Shown in pieces: positions 33,702-42,964 of a stretch of 46,141 nucleotides of DNA. Numbering within the stretch: the first letter of the stretch is position 1; every line of letters starts with the position of its first letter. The position numbers and the translations under genes were made by a program. The stretch covers positions 1-46,141 of the forward strand of contig JAFAXQ010000060.1 of assembly GCA_019240835.1 (NCBI GenBank), in the 5' to 3' direction. The notes under the pieces were generated by a model. The model did not search any database. It saw nothing but the letters and a program-made list of their open reading frames with translations, and had not been told where the DNA came from. Source of the DNA: Ktedonobacteraceae bacterium (GTDB taxonomy: Bacteria > Chloroflexota > Ktedonobacteria > Ktedonobacterales > Ktedonobacteraceae).

Positions 33702-34985
33702 TTACTCTAGCGTCTGGGCTTCTTCTACCATGTAGCCATCTGCGCGCAGACGGCGCAACAGTTCTTCGCATTGTGCTCGGTCACGCGTCTCCAAGGTAAT
33801 CGTCTCTTCACGTTGCATGATGGGCAAGCGGTTGGAAATGCGCTGATGGCGCACATCAATGACATTGATGCGCATTTCAGCAATAATAGCAAGCATGCGC
33901 ATCAGTTCGCCAGGGCGGTCGGTGAGGCGAGTATGAAAGACAAAGTAACGTCCGGCAGCCGCTAGACCATGTTCAATAAAGCGGCTCACCAAGTTGATGT
34001 CGATGTTGCCACCCGTCAAGGGCACAAGGATCTTCTTGCTTGGCAACTTAACGGCCTTGCTCAATAGGGCTGCAAGCCCTGCTGCACCTGCGCCCTCCAC
34101 CATCATCTTACAGCGCTCCATCAACAGTAAGACTGCATTGATAATAGCTTCATCGCTGACAGTCACCACATCGTCAACCAAATGCACAATGATGGGGAAG
34201 GTGAGTGCGCCCGGGCTCTTGGTGGCAATACCATCAGCTACGGTAGTGATGGCTGGCAAGGTCTGGGGCGAGCCTGCATCCAGGGAGGCGCGACAGCTCG
34301 CCGCGCCTTCGGCCTCCACGCCGATGATAGTAATATCAGGTTTGAGTGCCCGAGCGGCGATAGCGATGCCGGAAATGAGGCCACCTCCACCAACGGGCAC
34401 CACAATAGCGTCAGCATCAGGCAGGTCATTCAGCATCTCTAGGCCCAGTGTCCCTTGTCCCGCAATCACCTGGGGGTCATCGAATGCATGGATGTGTGCC
34501 GCTCCCGATTTTTGCTGCAGTTCGAGGCAGTGCTGATAGGCATCGTCATACGTTAGGCCGTAGAGAACTACCTTGGCTCCGTAGCTCTGGGTAGCTGTGA
34601 CCTTTGCCAGGGGAGCATTTTGCGGCATGACAATTGTGCAAGAAATATTATACTGAGCTGCAGCAAGGGCAACACCCTGAGCATGATTGCCAGCGGAGGC
34701 AGCGATAACACCAGCACGTCGCTGCTCCTCCGAGAGACTCGCAACCTTATAACCTGCACCGCGTGCTTTGAAAGAGCCACCGCGCTGCATATGCTCGCAT
34801 TTTAAATAGATATCAGCCTCGGTCATCGCACGCAGTGTCCGTGAGGGTGTAAGTGCTGTATGGTGAAGAAGTGGCTTCAGAAATTTGTAAGCCTGCCAAA
34901 TATCAGCAATGGTAACGGGAACGAACTGTCCCTCCTGCACATCCTGGATGGTTCTGGTGGTGACACTATTCTCTAGTAGACGCAT
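33702..34985 (-). CDS. ilvA: Threonine ammonia-lyase (threonine dehydratase)
   Basis: PLP enzyme converting threonine to 2-oxobutanoate, the entry to isoleucine synthesis. 427 residues from the ATG at 34985, which has AAAGGA eight bases ahead; a longer frame to 35186 adds 67 residues of no family character. PLP lysine in GGSFKARGAGYK (K73), ASAGNHAQGVA, VPVGGGGLISGIAIA. A single C-terminal ACT domain (VFHTRLTDRPGELMRMLAII, then DVRHQRIS) indicates the short, single-ACT form. It diverges from the thymidylate-kinase-like pair. Confidence 0.93.
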   Translation of the reverse strand: MRLLENSVTTRTIQDVQEGQFVPVTIADIWQAYKFLKPLLHHTALTPSRTLRAMTEADIYLKCEHMQRGGSFKARGAGYKVASLSEEQRRAGVIAASAGNHAQGVALAAAQYNISCTIVMPQNAPLAKVTATQSYGAKVVLYGLTYDDAYQHCLELQQKSGAAHIHAFDDPQVIAGQGTLGLEMLNDLPDADAIVVPVGGGGLISGIAIAARALKPDITIIGVEAEGAASCRASLDAGSPQTLPAITTVADGIATKSPGALTFPIIVHLVDDVVTVSDEAIINAVLLLMERCKMMVEGAGAAGLAALLSKAVKLPSKKILVPLTGGNIDINLVSRFIEHGLAAAGRYFVFHTRLTDRPGELMRMLAIIAEMRINVIDVRHQRISNRLPIMQREETITLETRDRAQCEELLRRLRADGYMVEEAQTLE

Positions 34986-35121
34986 AACGATTTCCTTTCC
35001 TTCCCTCCATGGAAAAGACCACAACCATCGTGGTTGCATCTCCATGCTCCACTGCCTAGTTGCTATGCAACGATTATATATCATGTGTCGAGGGGGGGGA
35101 AGATTGCGTATGCTGTTGACT

Positions 35122-35150
35122 TTGACGAAATGCTTCTGCTCCCATAGGAT
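35122..35150 (+). promoter_or_regulatory. Promoter of the thymidylate-kinase-like pair
   Basis: TTGACG, 17-nt spacer, TAGGAT, about 44 nt upstream of the first gene. Confidence 0.55.
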
Positions 35151-35193
35151 ATAGCTAGAAACGCTGCTTCCTAATAGAAGGATCAACTCTCAC

Positions 35194-35925
35194 ATGGAAA
35201 CATATGGAAAGCATAAGTATCCAGGACGACTATTTATCGTAGAAGGGGTTGACGGCTCAGGCAAGAGTACACAGATTGCCTTGCTGCGCCAGTGGTTAAT
35301 TAGTGAGGGCTATACAGTTTTCTTCAGCGAGTGGAACTCGTCTCCCCTGGTTAAGAAAACGACGAGCAAGGGAAAGCAAAAGCAGCTCCTCACTCCCACA
35401 ACCTTTAGCCTCATTCATGCTACCGATTTTGCCGACCGCACTGAGCGTGATATTATTCCCCCGCTCAAAGCAGGCGCGATTGTGCTGGCCGACCGCTACA
35501 TCTTTACTGCTTTCGCACGAGATGTGGCACGTGGGGTGGATCGGCAATGGGTGCGCGAACTGTACCAGTTTGCTGTGCAGCCAACGCTGGCCTTTTATTT
35601 TCGTGTGCCCTTAGACATTTCTTTGAGCCGCATTCTGACGGGACGAACTGAGCTTAAATACTACGAAGCTGGTATGGACCTCGGACTGAGCAGTGATCGC
35701 TATGAGAGCTTCAAGCTCTTCCAACAGCGTATTGTCAGTGAGTACGAAGCAATGGTCGCAGAGTGCAACTTGACGGTCATGGATGCAACGCGATCTATTC
35801 CAGAGCAGCAGCGGCGTATGCGCCGTCTGGTAAAACCATATTTACATGGAGTGCGTTGCCTGCACGCCCCTATTCAGGAGACTGCCGTAGTTGATGGTGC
35901 GCAGTGGCTGGAGAGTGGTGGCTGA
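35194..35925 (+). CDS. Thymidylate-kinase-like protein, Walker A intact
   Basis: P-loop kinase of the dTMP kinase family, 243 residues, longer than the usual 205-215. FIVEGVDGSGKSTQ (K24), ADRYIFTAFARDVARG (DRY motif) and FRVPLDISLSRI. A C-terminal extension of about 30 residues follows the kinase core. LID and specificity residues of genuine Tmk could not be matched with certainty. The second gene overlaps its 3' end region by frame but starts 32 nt after its stop. True dTMP kinase is possible; a divergent nucleotide kinase paired with its neighbour is as likely. Confidence 0.8.
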   Translation: METYGKHKYPGRLFIVEGVDGSGKSTQIALLRQWLISEGYTVFFSEWNSSPLVKKTTSKGKQKQLLTPTTFSLIHATDFADRTERDIIPPLKAGAIVLADRYIFTAFARDVARGVDRQWVRELYQFAVQPTLAFYFRVPLDISLSRILTGRTELKYYEAGMDLGLSSDRYESFKLFQQRIVSEYEAMVAECNLTVMDATRSIPEQQRRMRRLVKPYLHGVRCLHAPIQETAVVDGAQWLESGG

Positions 35926-35957
35926 CGAGGCAGTTTGTGTTAAGGGAGGTAGCTAGC

Positions 35958-36653
35958 ATGACTAAACTTGAATTTTACGGCATTGACGCGATGCACCTGA
36001 TGAAGCGTGACGAGTTGTTGCCAGGACGCCTGATCGTAATTGAAGGAACCGATGGGGTAGGCCGTTCAACACAGTTGAACCTCCTGCGTCCTTGGCTCGA
36101 AGGCATTGGCTACGCGGTGGTCAACACAGAGATGACGCGTTCCGTGCTGGTGGGCAGTGGACTCAAGCAGGCCAAAGAGGGACACACCCTCGGCTCCATC
36201 ACACTCAGCCTGTTTTACGCTACCGACTTTGCAGACCGCTTCGAGAGCCAAATTCTGCCCGCTCTACGTGCTGGCTTCATCGTGCTCACGGACCGCTACA
36301 TCTATTCGCTCATAGCACGTGCCTTTGTACGCGGGGCTGACCTGCACTGGTTGCGATCCATCTACGGGTTGGCGCTCAAGCCCGACGCCATCCTCTATCT
36401 CAACATCAGCCTGGAGGAGCTCATCCCGCGTGTCCTCCAGCGCGGCGGATTTGACTACTGGGAGTCCGGCATGGATATGCGCCTGGGCAGTGACCTCTAC
36501 GAGAGCTTTATCAACTACCAGGCGCGTCTGCTCATCGAGTACGACCGCATGATGGAAACATATGGTTTTCAGTCTATTGATGCTACTCTGCCAGTTGAAC
36601 GAGTGTTTGAGCAGCTCAAACAATGTATTATCCCGCTATTGCCTCATGGCTAA
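35958..36653 (+). CDS. Thymidylate-kinase-like protein with Walker A Lys replaced by Arg
   Basis: 231 residues from the ATG at 35958 (GGGAGG eight bases upstream). Paralogue of the preceding gene along its whole length: YATDFADR, TDRYIYSLIARAFVRGAD, YESFINYQARLL. The P-loop reads IEGTDGVGRSTQ, with R36 (codon CGT) where the first copy and nearly all P-loop kinases have Lys. This normally abolishes or strongly reduces catalysis, so it may be a regulatory or structural partner of the first protein. The remaining motifs are kept. Confidence 0.82.
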   Translation: MTKLEFYGIDAMHLMKRDELLPGRLIVIEGTDGVGRSTQLNLLRPWLEGIGYAVVNTEMTRSVLVGSGLKQAKEGHTLGSITLSLFYATDFADRFESQILPALRAGFIVLTDRYIYSLIARAFVRGADLHWLRSIYGLALKPDAILYLNISLEELIPRVLQRGGFDYWESGMDMRLGSDLYESFINYQARLLIEYDRMMETYGFQSIDATLPVERVFEQLKQCIIPLLPHG

Positions 36654-36660
36654 AAACCTA

Positions 36661-36689
36661 TTGACAAGCCTTTACTAATCAGTTATACT
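36661..36689 (+). promoter_or_regulatory. tRNA-Asn promoter
   Basis: TTGACA, exactly 17 nt, TATACT: a near-perfect sigma-70 promoter ending 25 nt before the tRNA. Confidence 0.85.
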
Positions 36690-36713
36690 GCTCATGTCGG
36701 CAAGAGCAAATGA

Positions 36714-36785
36714 TCCCCGATAGCTCAACGGTAGAGCGGCCGGCTGTTAACCGGTAGGTTACAGGTTCGAATCCTGTTCGGGGAG
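36714..36785 (+). tRNA. tRNA-Asn (GTT)
   Basis: Acceptor arms TCCCCGA and TCGGGGA pair fully; anticodon stem GCCGG/CCGGT with loop CTGTTAA gives anticodon GTT; T-arm ACAGG-TTCGAAT-CCTGT. Discriminator G. No encoded CCA. Confidence 0.96.
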
Positions 36786-36806
36786 TCTTCTTCAGTAATG
36801 GTAGAA

Positions 36807-36830
36807 GAGGCCACTACCAATGGTGGCCTC
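36807..36830 (+). terminator. Hairpin after tRNA-Asn
   Basis: GAGGCCAC and GTGGCCTC form an 8-bp GC-rich stem with an 8-nt loop, 21 nt after the tRNA and about 30 nt before the kinase gene. No U-run. Confidence 0.5.
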
Positions 36831-36861
36831 CCCGCCAATGGAGTGAGGAAGGCAAGCACGT

Positions 36862-37938
36862 TTGGACAACACTTCCGTGAGCTATCAGGCTCTCTTCACT
36901 AGTCTATTAGCAGCAATACCGCTCCCCGTGTTCGTGGTTGACCACGCTCTTTCTGTTCACTACTATAACCAACTCGCCTGCCGTCTCAATGAAAGCGTTT
37001 CGCAAGGTATGAAGCTGGATCAGGTCTTGCAGGATCCGGCTATTCTACAGCTTGTGTACGAGAGCATACAAAGCGGCAAACCTCTTAAAGGTCGCTCTGG
37101 TAAAGGGAAAGCCGACGAGAGGTGGAAAGTATATGTGACTCCTCTCGCACATCAGGCCCAGAACGAGTCAGCAAGGAGTTACTCGTACTTTGCCGTTGCA
37201 ATTGAAGATATGGCGGAGCTAGTACGCTTAGAGAGTGCGCAGAGAGACTTTCTCGCCAACATCTCACATGAGTTACGTACCCCGTTGACCTCAGTTCGCC
37301 TGCTAGCTGAGACGCTGGAGGATGCTATTGACACTGATCACGAGAAGGCGCAGACGTTTGTGGAGAAGATAGAGATCGAGGTGCAGTATCTCTCAGGCCT
37401 CGTTTCAGAAATCCTCGAACTCTCGCGCATTGAGTCCGGTCAGATGCCGATGGTGATTGAGCCAGTGGGAGCCGAACAACTGGTGCTTGAGGTTATGGCG
37501 CGTATGCTGCCCTTGGCGCAGCGTCACCGTGTGATACTACGCACTAGCATTCAGCAAGGCAAAAACCTAGTTGCCGCTGACAGTAAACAGATTGCTCGCG
37601 TACTCATCAATCTCGTCCACAATGCTATCAAATTTACCCCCTCTGGTGGTATGGTGGTCATCGGAACATCTCTGCAAATGCAAAAGCGTATGCAGAACTT
37701 CTTTGTCCGCGACACTGGCGTCGGAATACGAGAGGAAGAGTTACCGCGTATCTTTGAGCGTTTCTATAAGATAGATCGTGCCCGCTCAAAAGCAGATTTT
37801 ATTGGGCCAGGTGGTGGTGGTACAGGTCTGGGCTTAGCAATTGCTCGGCAGGTGGTAAAGGCTCATGGTGGGCATATTGTGGCAGAGAGCAAAGTTGGAC
37901 AGGGCAGCACGTTTACCTTCACCCTGCCTCTGTCATGA
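36862..37938 (+). CDS. Soluble PAS-containing sensor histidine kinase
   Basis: 358 residues from a TTG start with GAGGAAGG upstream. PAS-like domain (about 10-115), dimerisation/phosphoacceptor domain with ISHELRTPLTSV (H136), and HATPase with N box NLVHNAIKFTPSGG, DTGVGIREEELPRIFERFYK and GTGLGLAIARQVVKAHGG. The overall pattern is like PhoR, but there is no membrane segment, so it senses a cytoplasmic signal or is recruited. No full-length DNA-binding response regulator is adjacent; the next gene is a single receiver domain. Confidence 0.92.
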   Translation: MDNTSVSYQALFTSLLAAIPLPVFVVDHALSVHYYNQLACRLNESVSQGMKLDQVLQDPAILQLVYESIQSGKPLKGRSGKGKADERWKVYVTPLAHQAQNESARSYSYFAVAIEDMAELVRLESAQRDFLANISHELRTPLTSVRLLAETLEDAIDTDHEKAQTFVEKIEIEVQYLSGLVSEILELSRIESGQMPMVIEPVGAEQLVLEVMARMLPLAQRHRVILRTSIQQGKNLVAADSKQIARVLINLVHNAIKFTPSGGMVVIGTSLQMQKRMQNFFVRDTGVGIREEELPRIFERFYKIDRARSKADFIGPGGGGTGLGLAIARQVVKAHGGHIVAESKVGQGSTFTFTLPLS

Positions 37939-38157
37939 AATGACAGGGATGAATGACAAAAGAGCATGAGCTACGAAAAGCTTCATCTAGTCCTCTATGT
38001 CTCCTCAAAAATTAAGACAATCTTAATGCCGTAGCGGTTGCTATCTAGTGAATTTATATGGTAACATCATTTGCGGAATGCAGTTTCCCCCCGTGGTGTT
38101 GGGTACGTGTTGGATAAAATTGGTATACAGTGAGGATGAGAGAAAGAGGACACTCGT

Positions 38158-38547
38158 ATGAGCAAATTCATCATGGTTATCGATGATTCAGCCACCGTAC
38201 GCAAAATCATTGAAACGAGTTTGGGGCGGGAAGGTTTTGAAGTGAAAGGCTTCGTAGATGGTGTTGAGGCCATGCAGTGGTTTACGTCTCCGGAAGCGCG
38301 CCGGCCAGATGTTGTCTTGCTTGATATTGGCCTGCCCAAGATGGATGGCTACGAGGTTGCTCGTCATCTGAAGGCTAGACCACAGCTCAGTAACACGGTA
38401 ATCGTAATGCTCTCACGGCGCGATGGTGTGATAGAGCGTCTCAAAGGCCGCTTAGTGGGGGCAAAGGACTATATCGTCAAGCCCTTCAAGACGCAGGACA
38501 TTCTCTCTGTTATCCAAACGCATGCAGGTATTTCGTCCTCAAACTGA
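38158..38547 (+). CDS. Single-domain response regulator (CheY/PilG-like)
   Basis: 129 residues, receiver domain only: VIDDSATVRKIIE (acidic pair), phosphoacceptor D56 in LLDIGLPKMDGYEV, and K108 in IVKPFKT. It has no output domain, so it acts through protein contacts. It lies 219 nt downstream of the histidine kinase, in the same direction, and is a plausible phosphorylation target. A strong bidirectional terminator follows. Confidence 0.92.
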   Translation: MSKFIMVIDDSATVRKIIETSLGREGFEVKGFVDGVEAMQWFTSPEARRPDVVLLDIGLPKMDGYEVARHLKARPQLSNTVIVMLSRRDGVIERLKGRLVGAKDYIVKPFKTQDILSVIQTHAGISSSN

Positions 38548-38563
38548 GCAAAAAGATAGCATT

Positions 38564-38620
38564 CTTAAAAAAGGGAAAGTGGTGTGGAATTCTAGCCCAC
38601 ACCACTTTCCCTTTTTTAAG
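38564..38620. terminator. Bidirectional terminator with a 24-bp perfect stem
   Basis: Arms 38564-38587 and 38597-38620 are exact complements around a 9-nt loop, each arm with an A or T tract (CTTAAAAAAGGGAAAGTGGT / its complement), so a run of U follows in both directions. It separates the response regulator from ftsH and includes the ftsH stop codon (38616-38618). Confidence 0.85.
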
Positions 38621-40625
38621 CTAGGCCGGGTGTGCGATACGAAGCAGGGGCAAATGCAATGGCTCCCGTCTCAACCATAATCTCACGGAGTCGACGAGCA
38701 TCGAGAGTTTCGTGTAGTCGCAACTCCTTGGCAATGCGATCCAGCGTCGCACGTTGCTCTGCCAGCAGCGAGAGAGCACGTGTGTGAGCACGCTTGACAA
38801 TACTGCTGACCTCCTCATCGATAACCGAGGCTGTGCGATCACTATATTCACGGGAACCTGTTGCCAATGCTGTACCTGCAAAAGGGTCTTCCCGTTCGCT
38901 GTATGAGATGTTGCCAAGGCGCTCACTCATACCCCAGCGTATAACCATCTGGCGGGCAATGGAGGTGACGCGCTGCAAGTCGTTCTCTGCGCCTGTGGTG
39001 ACACGTCCAATAGCAACTTCTTCAGCAGCGCGACCGCCCAGTGCAGTAACCAGTTGCGACTCCAGGAATTCCTTTGAGTAGTTGTAGCGGTCATCCAGTG
39101 GCGTATACTGTGTCACGCCAAGGGCCTGACCGCGAGGAATGATTGTGACCTTTGTGACTGGATCGACGTTCTCCTGTAAGAGTCCCGTCAAGGCATGCCC
39201 GCCTTCGTGGTAGGCAACGACATTGAGGTCTTCCTCACCTAGGATGAGAGGACGTTCAGCGCCGAGAAGAACTTTGTCCAAGGCATCCTCGAAACAGTTT
39301 TGCGTTACCTGGTCTAGATTGCGTCGTGCGGCAAGCAGGGCAGCCTCATTGACAAGGTTAGCTAGGTCTGCTCCCACCATGCCAGGTGTGGAGCGAGCTA
39401 TGCTTATTAGGTCAACATCCTTTGCCAGGGGTACGTTGCGGCTGTGAATCTTCAGAATCGCAAGACGGCCGTTCCAGTCTGGGCGGTCCACGGTCACACG
39501 GCGATCAAAGCGTCCGGGCCGCAGCAGGGCTTTATCGAGTCCATCAGGCCGATTGGTAGCGGCAATCACCACAACAGCCTGGCGTGCGTCGAAGCCATCC
39601 ATTTCAACAAGCAACTGATTGAGCGTCTGCTCACGCTCATCGTTGCTATTGATGCTTGAGCCACGTTGACGGCCTACAGCGTCGATTTCATCAATGAAGA
39701 TGATGCTGGGCGATGCCTTCTTGGCCTGATCAAACAGGTCACGTACACGGCTGGCACCAACACCAACAAGCACTTCGACAAACTCGGAGCCGCTCATCGA
39801 GAAGAAAGGGACTCCAGCCTCGCCAGCAACGGCTCGTGCCAGTAGCGTTTTGCCAGTTCCTGGCGGGCCTACTAGCAACACACCGCGTGGAATCTTACCG
39901 CCTAGGCGCTGGAACTTCTGTGGTGTCTTGAGGAACTCAACAATCTCAACGAGGTCGTTCTTGGCTTCATCGACGCCAGCGACATCGGCAAACGTCGTAC
40001 TCGGCCTGTCTTCTAATACCAACTTGGCACGGCTCTTGCCAAAGCTAAAAATATTTTGTTGACTTTGCGTGGCACGGCGGGCGATAAAGAGAAAGAGGCC
40101 AACTACCAGCAACAACGGCAAGAGGTTACTGAGCAAGCTCAATAAGATATTGTTATCATTAGCGGGCTTAGCCTCAAATTTCACACCATGCTGAATTAAC
40201 AAGGCAGTGAGCGTGGGGTCGGCGTTGGGTAATGCTGTAAAGTGATACGCAGTGGCAGGACCCCTTTTCACCCCACTTGCGTCGATCACTGTAACGGGCT
40301 GCTTAAAGGTACCCGTTACATCTTGACCTTGAAAAACTGCTTTTTCGACGTTGTTATTTTCTACCTCCTGGTAAAACTGGCTGTAGGGTATTTCTACAAC
40401 AGTGGAGCCCGAGTTAGCACTCATGTTGCTTTGCATAAAAAAGATTTGGAAAAGATACCAACCCAGCAGTATAACAACGACGATGAGCACAGAGCGAATA
40501 AGCCAGGATGAGCCATTATCCTTGGGTGCCCTCCCATTTCCGTTGTTGCCTGCGTTGTTAGGACGCTGTGTACCGCGCTGATCATTTGGCGTGTTCTGGT
40601 ACATGTATAGAGCCTGAGCATCCAT
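38616..40625 (-). CDS. ftsH: ATP-dependent zinc metalloprotease FtsH
   Basis: Membrane-bound AAA+ protease, quality control of membrane and cytosolic proteins. 669 residues. A 40-residue polar N-terminus, transmembrane helix near 43-63 ([20 protein letters not shown]), an extracytoplasmic domain and a second helix near 164-184. The AAA domain has [17 protein letters not shown] and the second region of homology [18 protein letters not shown]. The protease has AYHEGGHAL, the HExxH zinc site at about residue 473, and a third zinc ligand region near [13 protein letters not shown] long hairpin lies upstream. Confidence 0.97.
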   Translation of the reverse strand: MDAQALYMYQNTPNDQRGTQRPNNAGNNGNGRAPKDNGSSWLIRSVLIVVVILLGWYLFQIFFMQSNMSANSGSTVVEIPYSQFYQEVENNNVEKAVFQGQDVTGTFKQPVTVIDASGVKRGPATAYHFTALPNADPTLTALLIQHGVKFEAKPANDNNILLSLLSNLLPLLLVVGLFLFIARRATQSQQNIFSFGKSRAKLVLEDRPSTTFADVAGVDEAKNDLVEIVEFLKTPQKFQRLGGKIPRGVLLVGPPGTGKTLLARAVAGEAGVPFFSMSGSEFVEVLVGVGASRVRDLFDQAKKASPSIIFIDEIDAVGRQRGSSINSNDEREQTLNQLLVEMDGFDARQAVVVIAATNRPDGLDKALLRPGRFDRRVTVDRPDWNGRLAILKIHSRNVPLAKDVDLISIARSTPGMVGADLANLVNEAALLAARRNLDQVTQNCFEDALDKVLLGAERPLILGEEDLNVVAYHEGGHALTGLLQENVDPVTKVTIIPRGQALGVTQYTPLDDRYNYSKEFLESQLVTALGGRAAEEVAIGRVTTGAENDLQRVTSIARQMVIRWGMSERLGNISYSEREDPFAGTALATGSREYSDRTASVIDEEVSSIVKRAHTRALSLLAEQRATLDRIAKELRLHETLDARRLREIMVETGAIAFAPASYRTPGLA

Positions 40626-40663
40626 TCAGTTCAGACCTACTTTCTTCATACACTCCTGCAATT

Positions 40664-40708
40664 TTTGTTGTGGTAAGTGTGGCCATAGCCCACACTTACC
40701 ACAACAAA
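40664..40708. repeat. 19-bp perfect hairpin between ftsH and the TetR gene
   Basis: TTTGTTGTGGTAAGTGTGG and its exact complement, 7-nt loop, about 40 nt upstream of the ftsH start codon. Neither divergent gene ends here, so it is not an ordinary terminator. It may be a regulatory stem in the ftsH leader. Confidence 0.5.
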
Positions 40709-40778
40709 GATAGTTAAGAACCCTTTTGAATAGATACGCTTCAGATCACTAATGGGTTGCGCTATTGTTTTGTCCCCC

Positions 40779-40808
40779 TTGACAACTCCCTCCTTTCATC
40801 ATTATACT
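40779..40808 (+). promoter_or_regulatory. Promoter of the TetR gene with adjacent inverted repeat
   Basis: TTGACA, 18-nt spacer, TATACT. Just downstream, ATGAC (40810-40814) and GTCAT (40831-40835), within longer imperfect arms (ACTTATGAC...GTCATGAAGT), could be an autoregulatory operator. Confidence 0.6.
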
Positions 40809-40861
40809 TATGACCATATCGGGTTAAGTAGTCATGAAGTCATTGAAGGAGTACAAAGGTT

Positions 40862-41569
40862 TTGGTACAGCAGAAGAATGAGGAGCGTACAAAGCAGCAG
40901 GAGCGGGCGGAGCGAATCCTCGACGCTGCCGCGGAGTTAGTGCAACGCTGGGGGTATAAGAAAACGACGATTGACGATATCGCACGGCAGGCAAGAGTGG
41001 CGAAGGGGACGATCTATTTACATTGGAAGACCCGTGAGGATTTGTTCTTGGCCGTTTTGATGCGTGAGCAGATGAGGGAGGCACGGGAAGTGGAGCAGTG
41101 GATGGCTAATGATCCAGAGGGGAGGACGCTGCGCGGGGTGATTAAATACAGTATGCTTGCAGGGTGGCATAATCCGCTCATTCGGGCAGTGACGTTGCGC
41201 GATACGGAGATGCTGGGTGAACTGGCGCATAGTGAGTTTGGGCAGCGTGATATCGAAAGACGTCAACAGGCCACACGCACGTTTCTGGATGTCATGCGTG
41301 CTAAAAGGTTAATACGCACGGACATTGACTTGGATGCGCAACTATATATGCTTTCGGCGATTACTACGGGCTTTATGCTCGTTGATCAATTTCTCCCTGA
41401 AAAATCCCAGATTCCGATAGAGCAGGCAGCGGAGCTGGTGGCAGAGACGATACGCTGCACCTTCGAGCTACGCAACCCAACCTCTGGTGAGCAACAGGAA
41501 ATTGCGACGACTCTCAACAAGGTCCTGCAGACTATCCAGGAGCAGCGGCAGAAGGAGATGGAGTCCTAA
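40862..41569 (+). CDS. TetR-family transcriptional regulator
   Basis: 235 residues from a TTG start with AAGGAG ten bases ahead. N-terminal helix-turn-helix: ILDAAAELVQRWGYKKTTID, then DIARQARVAKGTIYLHWKTR. The C-terminal ligand domain is helical and ends in a long charged tail. Target and ligand unknown. It is divergent from ftsH and convergent with the small acidic protein. Confidence 0.9.
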   Translation: MVQQKNEERTKQQERAERILDAAAELVQRWGYKKTTIDDIARQARVAKGTIYLHWKTREDLFLAVLMREQMREAREVEQWMANDPEGRTLRGVIKYSMLAGWHNPLIRAVTLRDTEMLGELAHSEFGQRDIERRQQATRTFLDVMRAKRLIRTDIDLDAQLYMLSAITTGFMLVDQFLPEKSQIPIEQAAELVAETIRCTFELRNPTSGEQQEIATTLNKVLQTIQEQRQKEMES

Positions 41570-41587
41570 GCAACAGGCATCACAGAG

Positions 41588-41923
41588 CTACACTTCATCG
41601 ACAAGGATCTCATCGTCGTCGTCATCTTGCTCACTATCGGGAAACCAGGAACGTCGTATCTGGGCCGACGCCTCTTGGGCGGATGGAGAAGGTTTTGCCT
41701 CCCCTGCCGCTGCATTTGCACCTTCCTCGGCAGGACAGTGCTGAAGTTCTGCCGTGATTCTTTGTAATGACCCTTGAAGGCTCTTGATAGTTGTGAGCGT
41801 CTCGATAGCAGCAACTCCCTCGCGTTCCGCTGCTTGTGCGCTCTCACGCAAGAGCTGTAATTCAGAGGTCAACTGTGCATGAAGTTTGCGTAACTGACTG
41901 CACCGATCAGGGTTAGTACTCAT
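41588..41923 (-). CDS. Small acidic coiled-coil protein, unknown
   Basis: 111 residues from the ATG at 41923 (GAGAGG seven bases upstream); the frame runs further upstream to 42046 without protein-like sequence. Residues 8-60 form a likely coiled coil (LRKLHAQLTSELQLLRESAQ, then TIKSLQGSLQRITAEL). The C-terminus is disordered and acidic (SEQDDDDDEILVDEV). No family recognised. Confidence 0.6.
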   Translation of the reverse strand: MSTNPDRCSQLRKLHAQLTSELQLLRESAQAAEREGVAAIETLTTIKSLQGSLQRITAELQHCPAEEGANAAAGEAKPSPSAQEASAQIRRSWFPDSEQDDDDDEILVDEV

Positions 41924-42122
41924 ACTATGTCCTCTCTCGTAGCTAACACGGCTATACTTCTCTAATAATACACCACGGGACCAAGCAGTGCAGGGAGGCA
42001 ATACAATTTTGGGTGGTGCGTGTGAACCGCGCTTACACACTACCACAAAAATGTATTAAAATACCGAACTGTGTAGCTATTCCTTCCTATGACGAAATGA
42101 GTTCCTTGTAAGAAGATACATA

Positions 42123-42151
42123 TTGACGTTTTATGCTTGCTCTTGTAAGGT
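42123..42151 (+). promoter_or_regulatory. lepB promoter
   Basis: TTGACG, 17-nt spacer, TAAGGT, about 26 nt upstream of the lepB ATG. It overlaps a longer in-frame start at 42123, which argues for the shorter protein. Confidence 0.55.
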
Positions 42152-42176
42152 ACATACAGAAGAGAGGGAAGAATAC

Positions 42177-42851
42177 ATGTATATAGAGCAGGATTTTGAG
42201 AAGCGCTATCGCTTGCTACGAGAGATTCTTGAGACGATTGTGCTGACGGTGCTCATGTTCCTGATTATTCGCCTAGCAGTGCAGAACTTTAACGTAGACG
42301 GCATGAGCATGGAGAAGAGTCTACATGACCAGCAATTGATCCTGGTGGATAAGTGGTCATATCACTTTCACGTGCCTGCACGAGGAGATGTGGTGGTCTT
42401 TGTTGCTCCTCCACAGCCAGACCAGGACTACATAAAGCGCATCATTGGACTACCGGGAGACATCATTACGATTAACGATGGTGTGCCAACTGTTAACGGC
42501 ATAACCTTGAGAGAGTTCTATGTCGATCCCAAGTTAATGGGAGTCGCTCCGGGCGATCAAACCGTGGTAAATGTGGTAGTACCTCCCGACTACTATTTTG
42601 TGATGGGCGACAACCGACAACATAGCTCCGATTCGCGTTATTGGGGCTGCTTGCCACGCAGGAATATCATTGGTCGTGCTGCCCTTATCTATTGGCCCTT
42701 TGGACGAGAAAATTATGGTTTGCTCCCCAACGTCGCCTCCGTTTATGAGAAAGTTCCTCCCCCGCCTACGAGCACAGGAAATCCCTGCTACATCTGGCAT
42801 AACGCTAATCGCGTGATCAATAGAAATGTATCGCGTGATAATTCGTCGTAA
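42177..42851 (+). CDS. lepB: Signal peptidase I
   Basis: Removes signal peptides from exported proteins at the outer face of the membrane. 224 residues from the ATG at 42177 (GAGGG eight bases upstream). One membrane anchor (about 15-35, LETIVLTVLMFLIIRLAVQN), then the catalytic boxes: VDGMSMEKSL (S44), YIKRIIGLPGD (K87), FVMGDNRQHSSDSRYWG. A C-terminal proline- and asparagine-rich tail of about 40 residues extends past the usual end. Confidence 0.95.
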   Translation: MYIEQDFEKRYRLLREILETIVLTVLMFLIIRLAVQNFNVDGMSMEKSLHDQQLILVDKWSYHFHVPARGDVVVFVAPPQPDQDYIKRIIGLPGDIITINDGVPTVNGITLREFYVDPKLMGVAPGDQTVVNVVVPPDYYFVMGDNRQHSSDSRYWGCLPRRNIIGRAALIYWPFGRENYGLLPNVASVYEKVPPPPTSTGNPCYIWHNANRVINRNVSRDNSS

Positions 42852-42964
42852 GGGCAATACTCCCTGACGTTTCTTTACCTTCATTGCCTCTACTCTCAAG
42901 ATATGATATCTTACAAGCGTTACATTTTATGCAATAGACACAATGAGGACATATCCCTACGATC

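Noticed and set aside
34986-35186. 67-residue N-terminal extension of threonine ammonia-lyase
   Set aside because: The added residues have no family character, and a good ribosome-binding site precedes the ATG at 34985.
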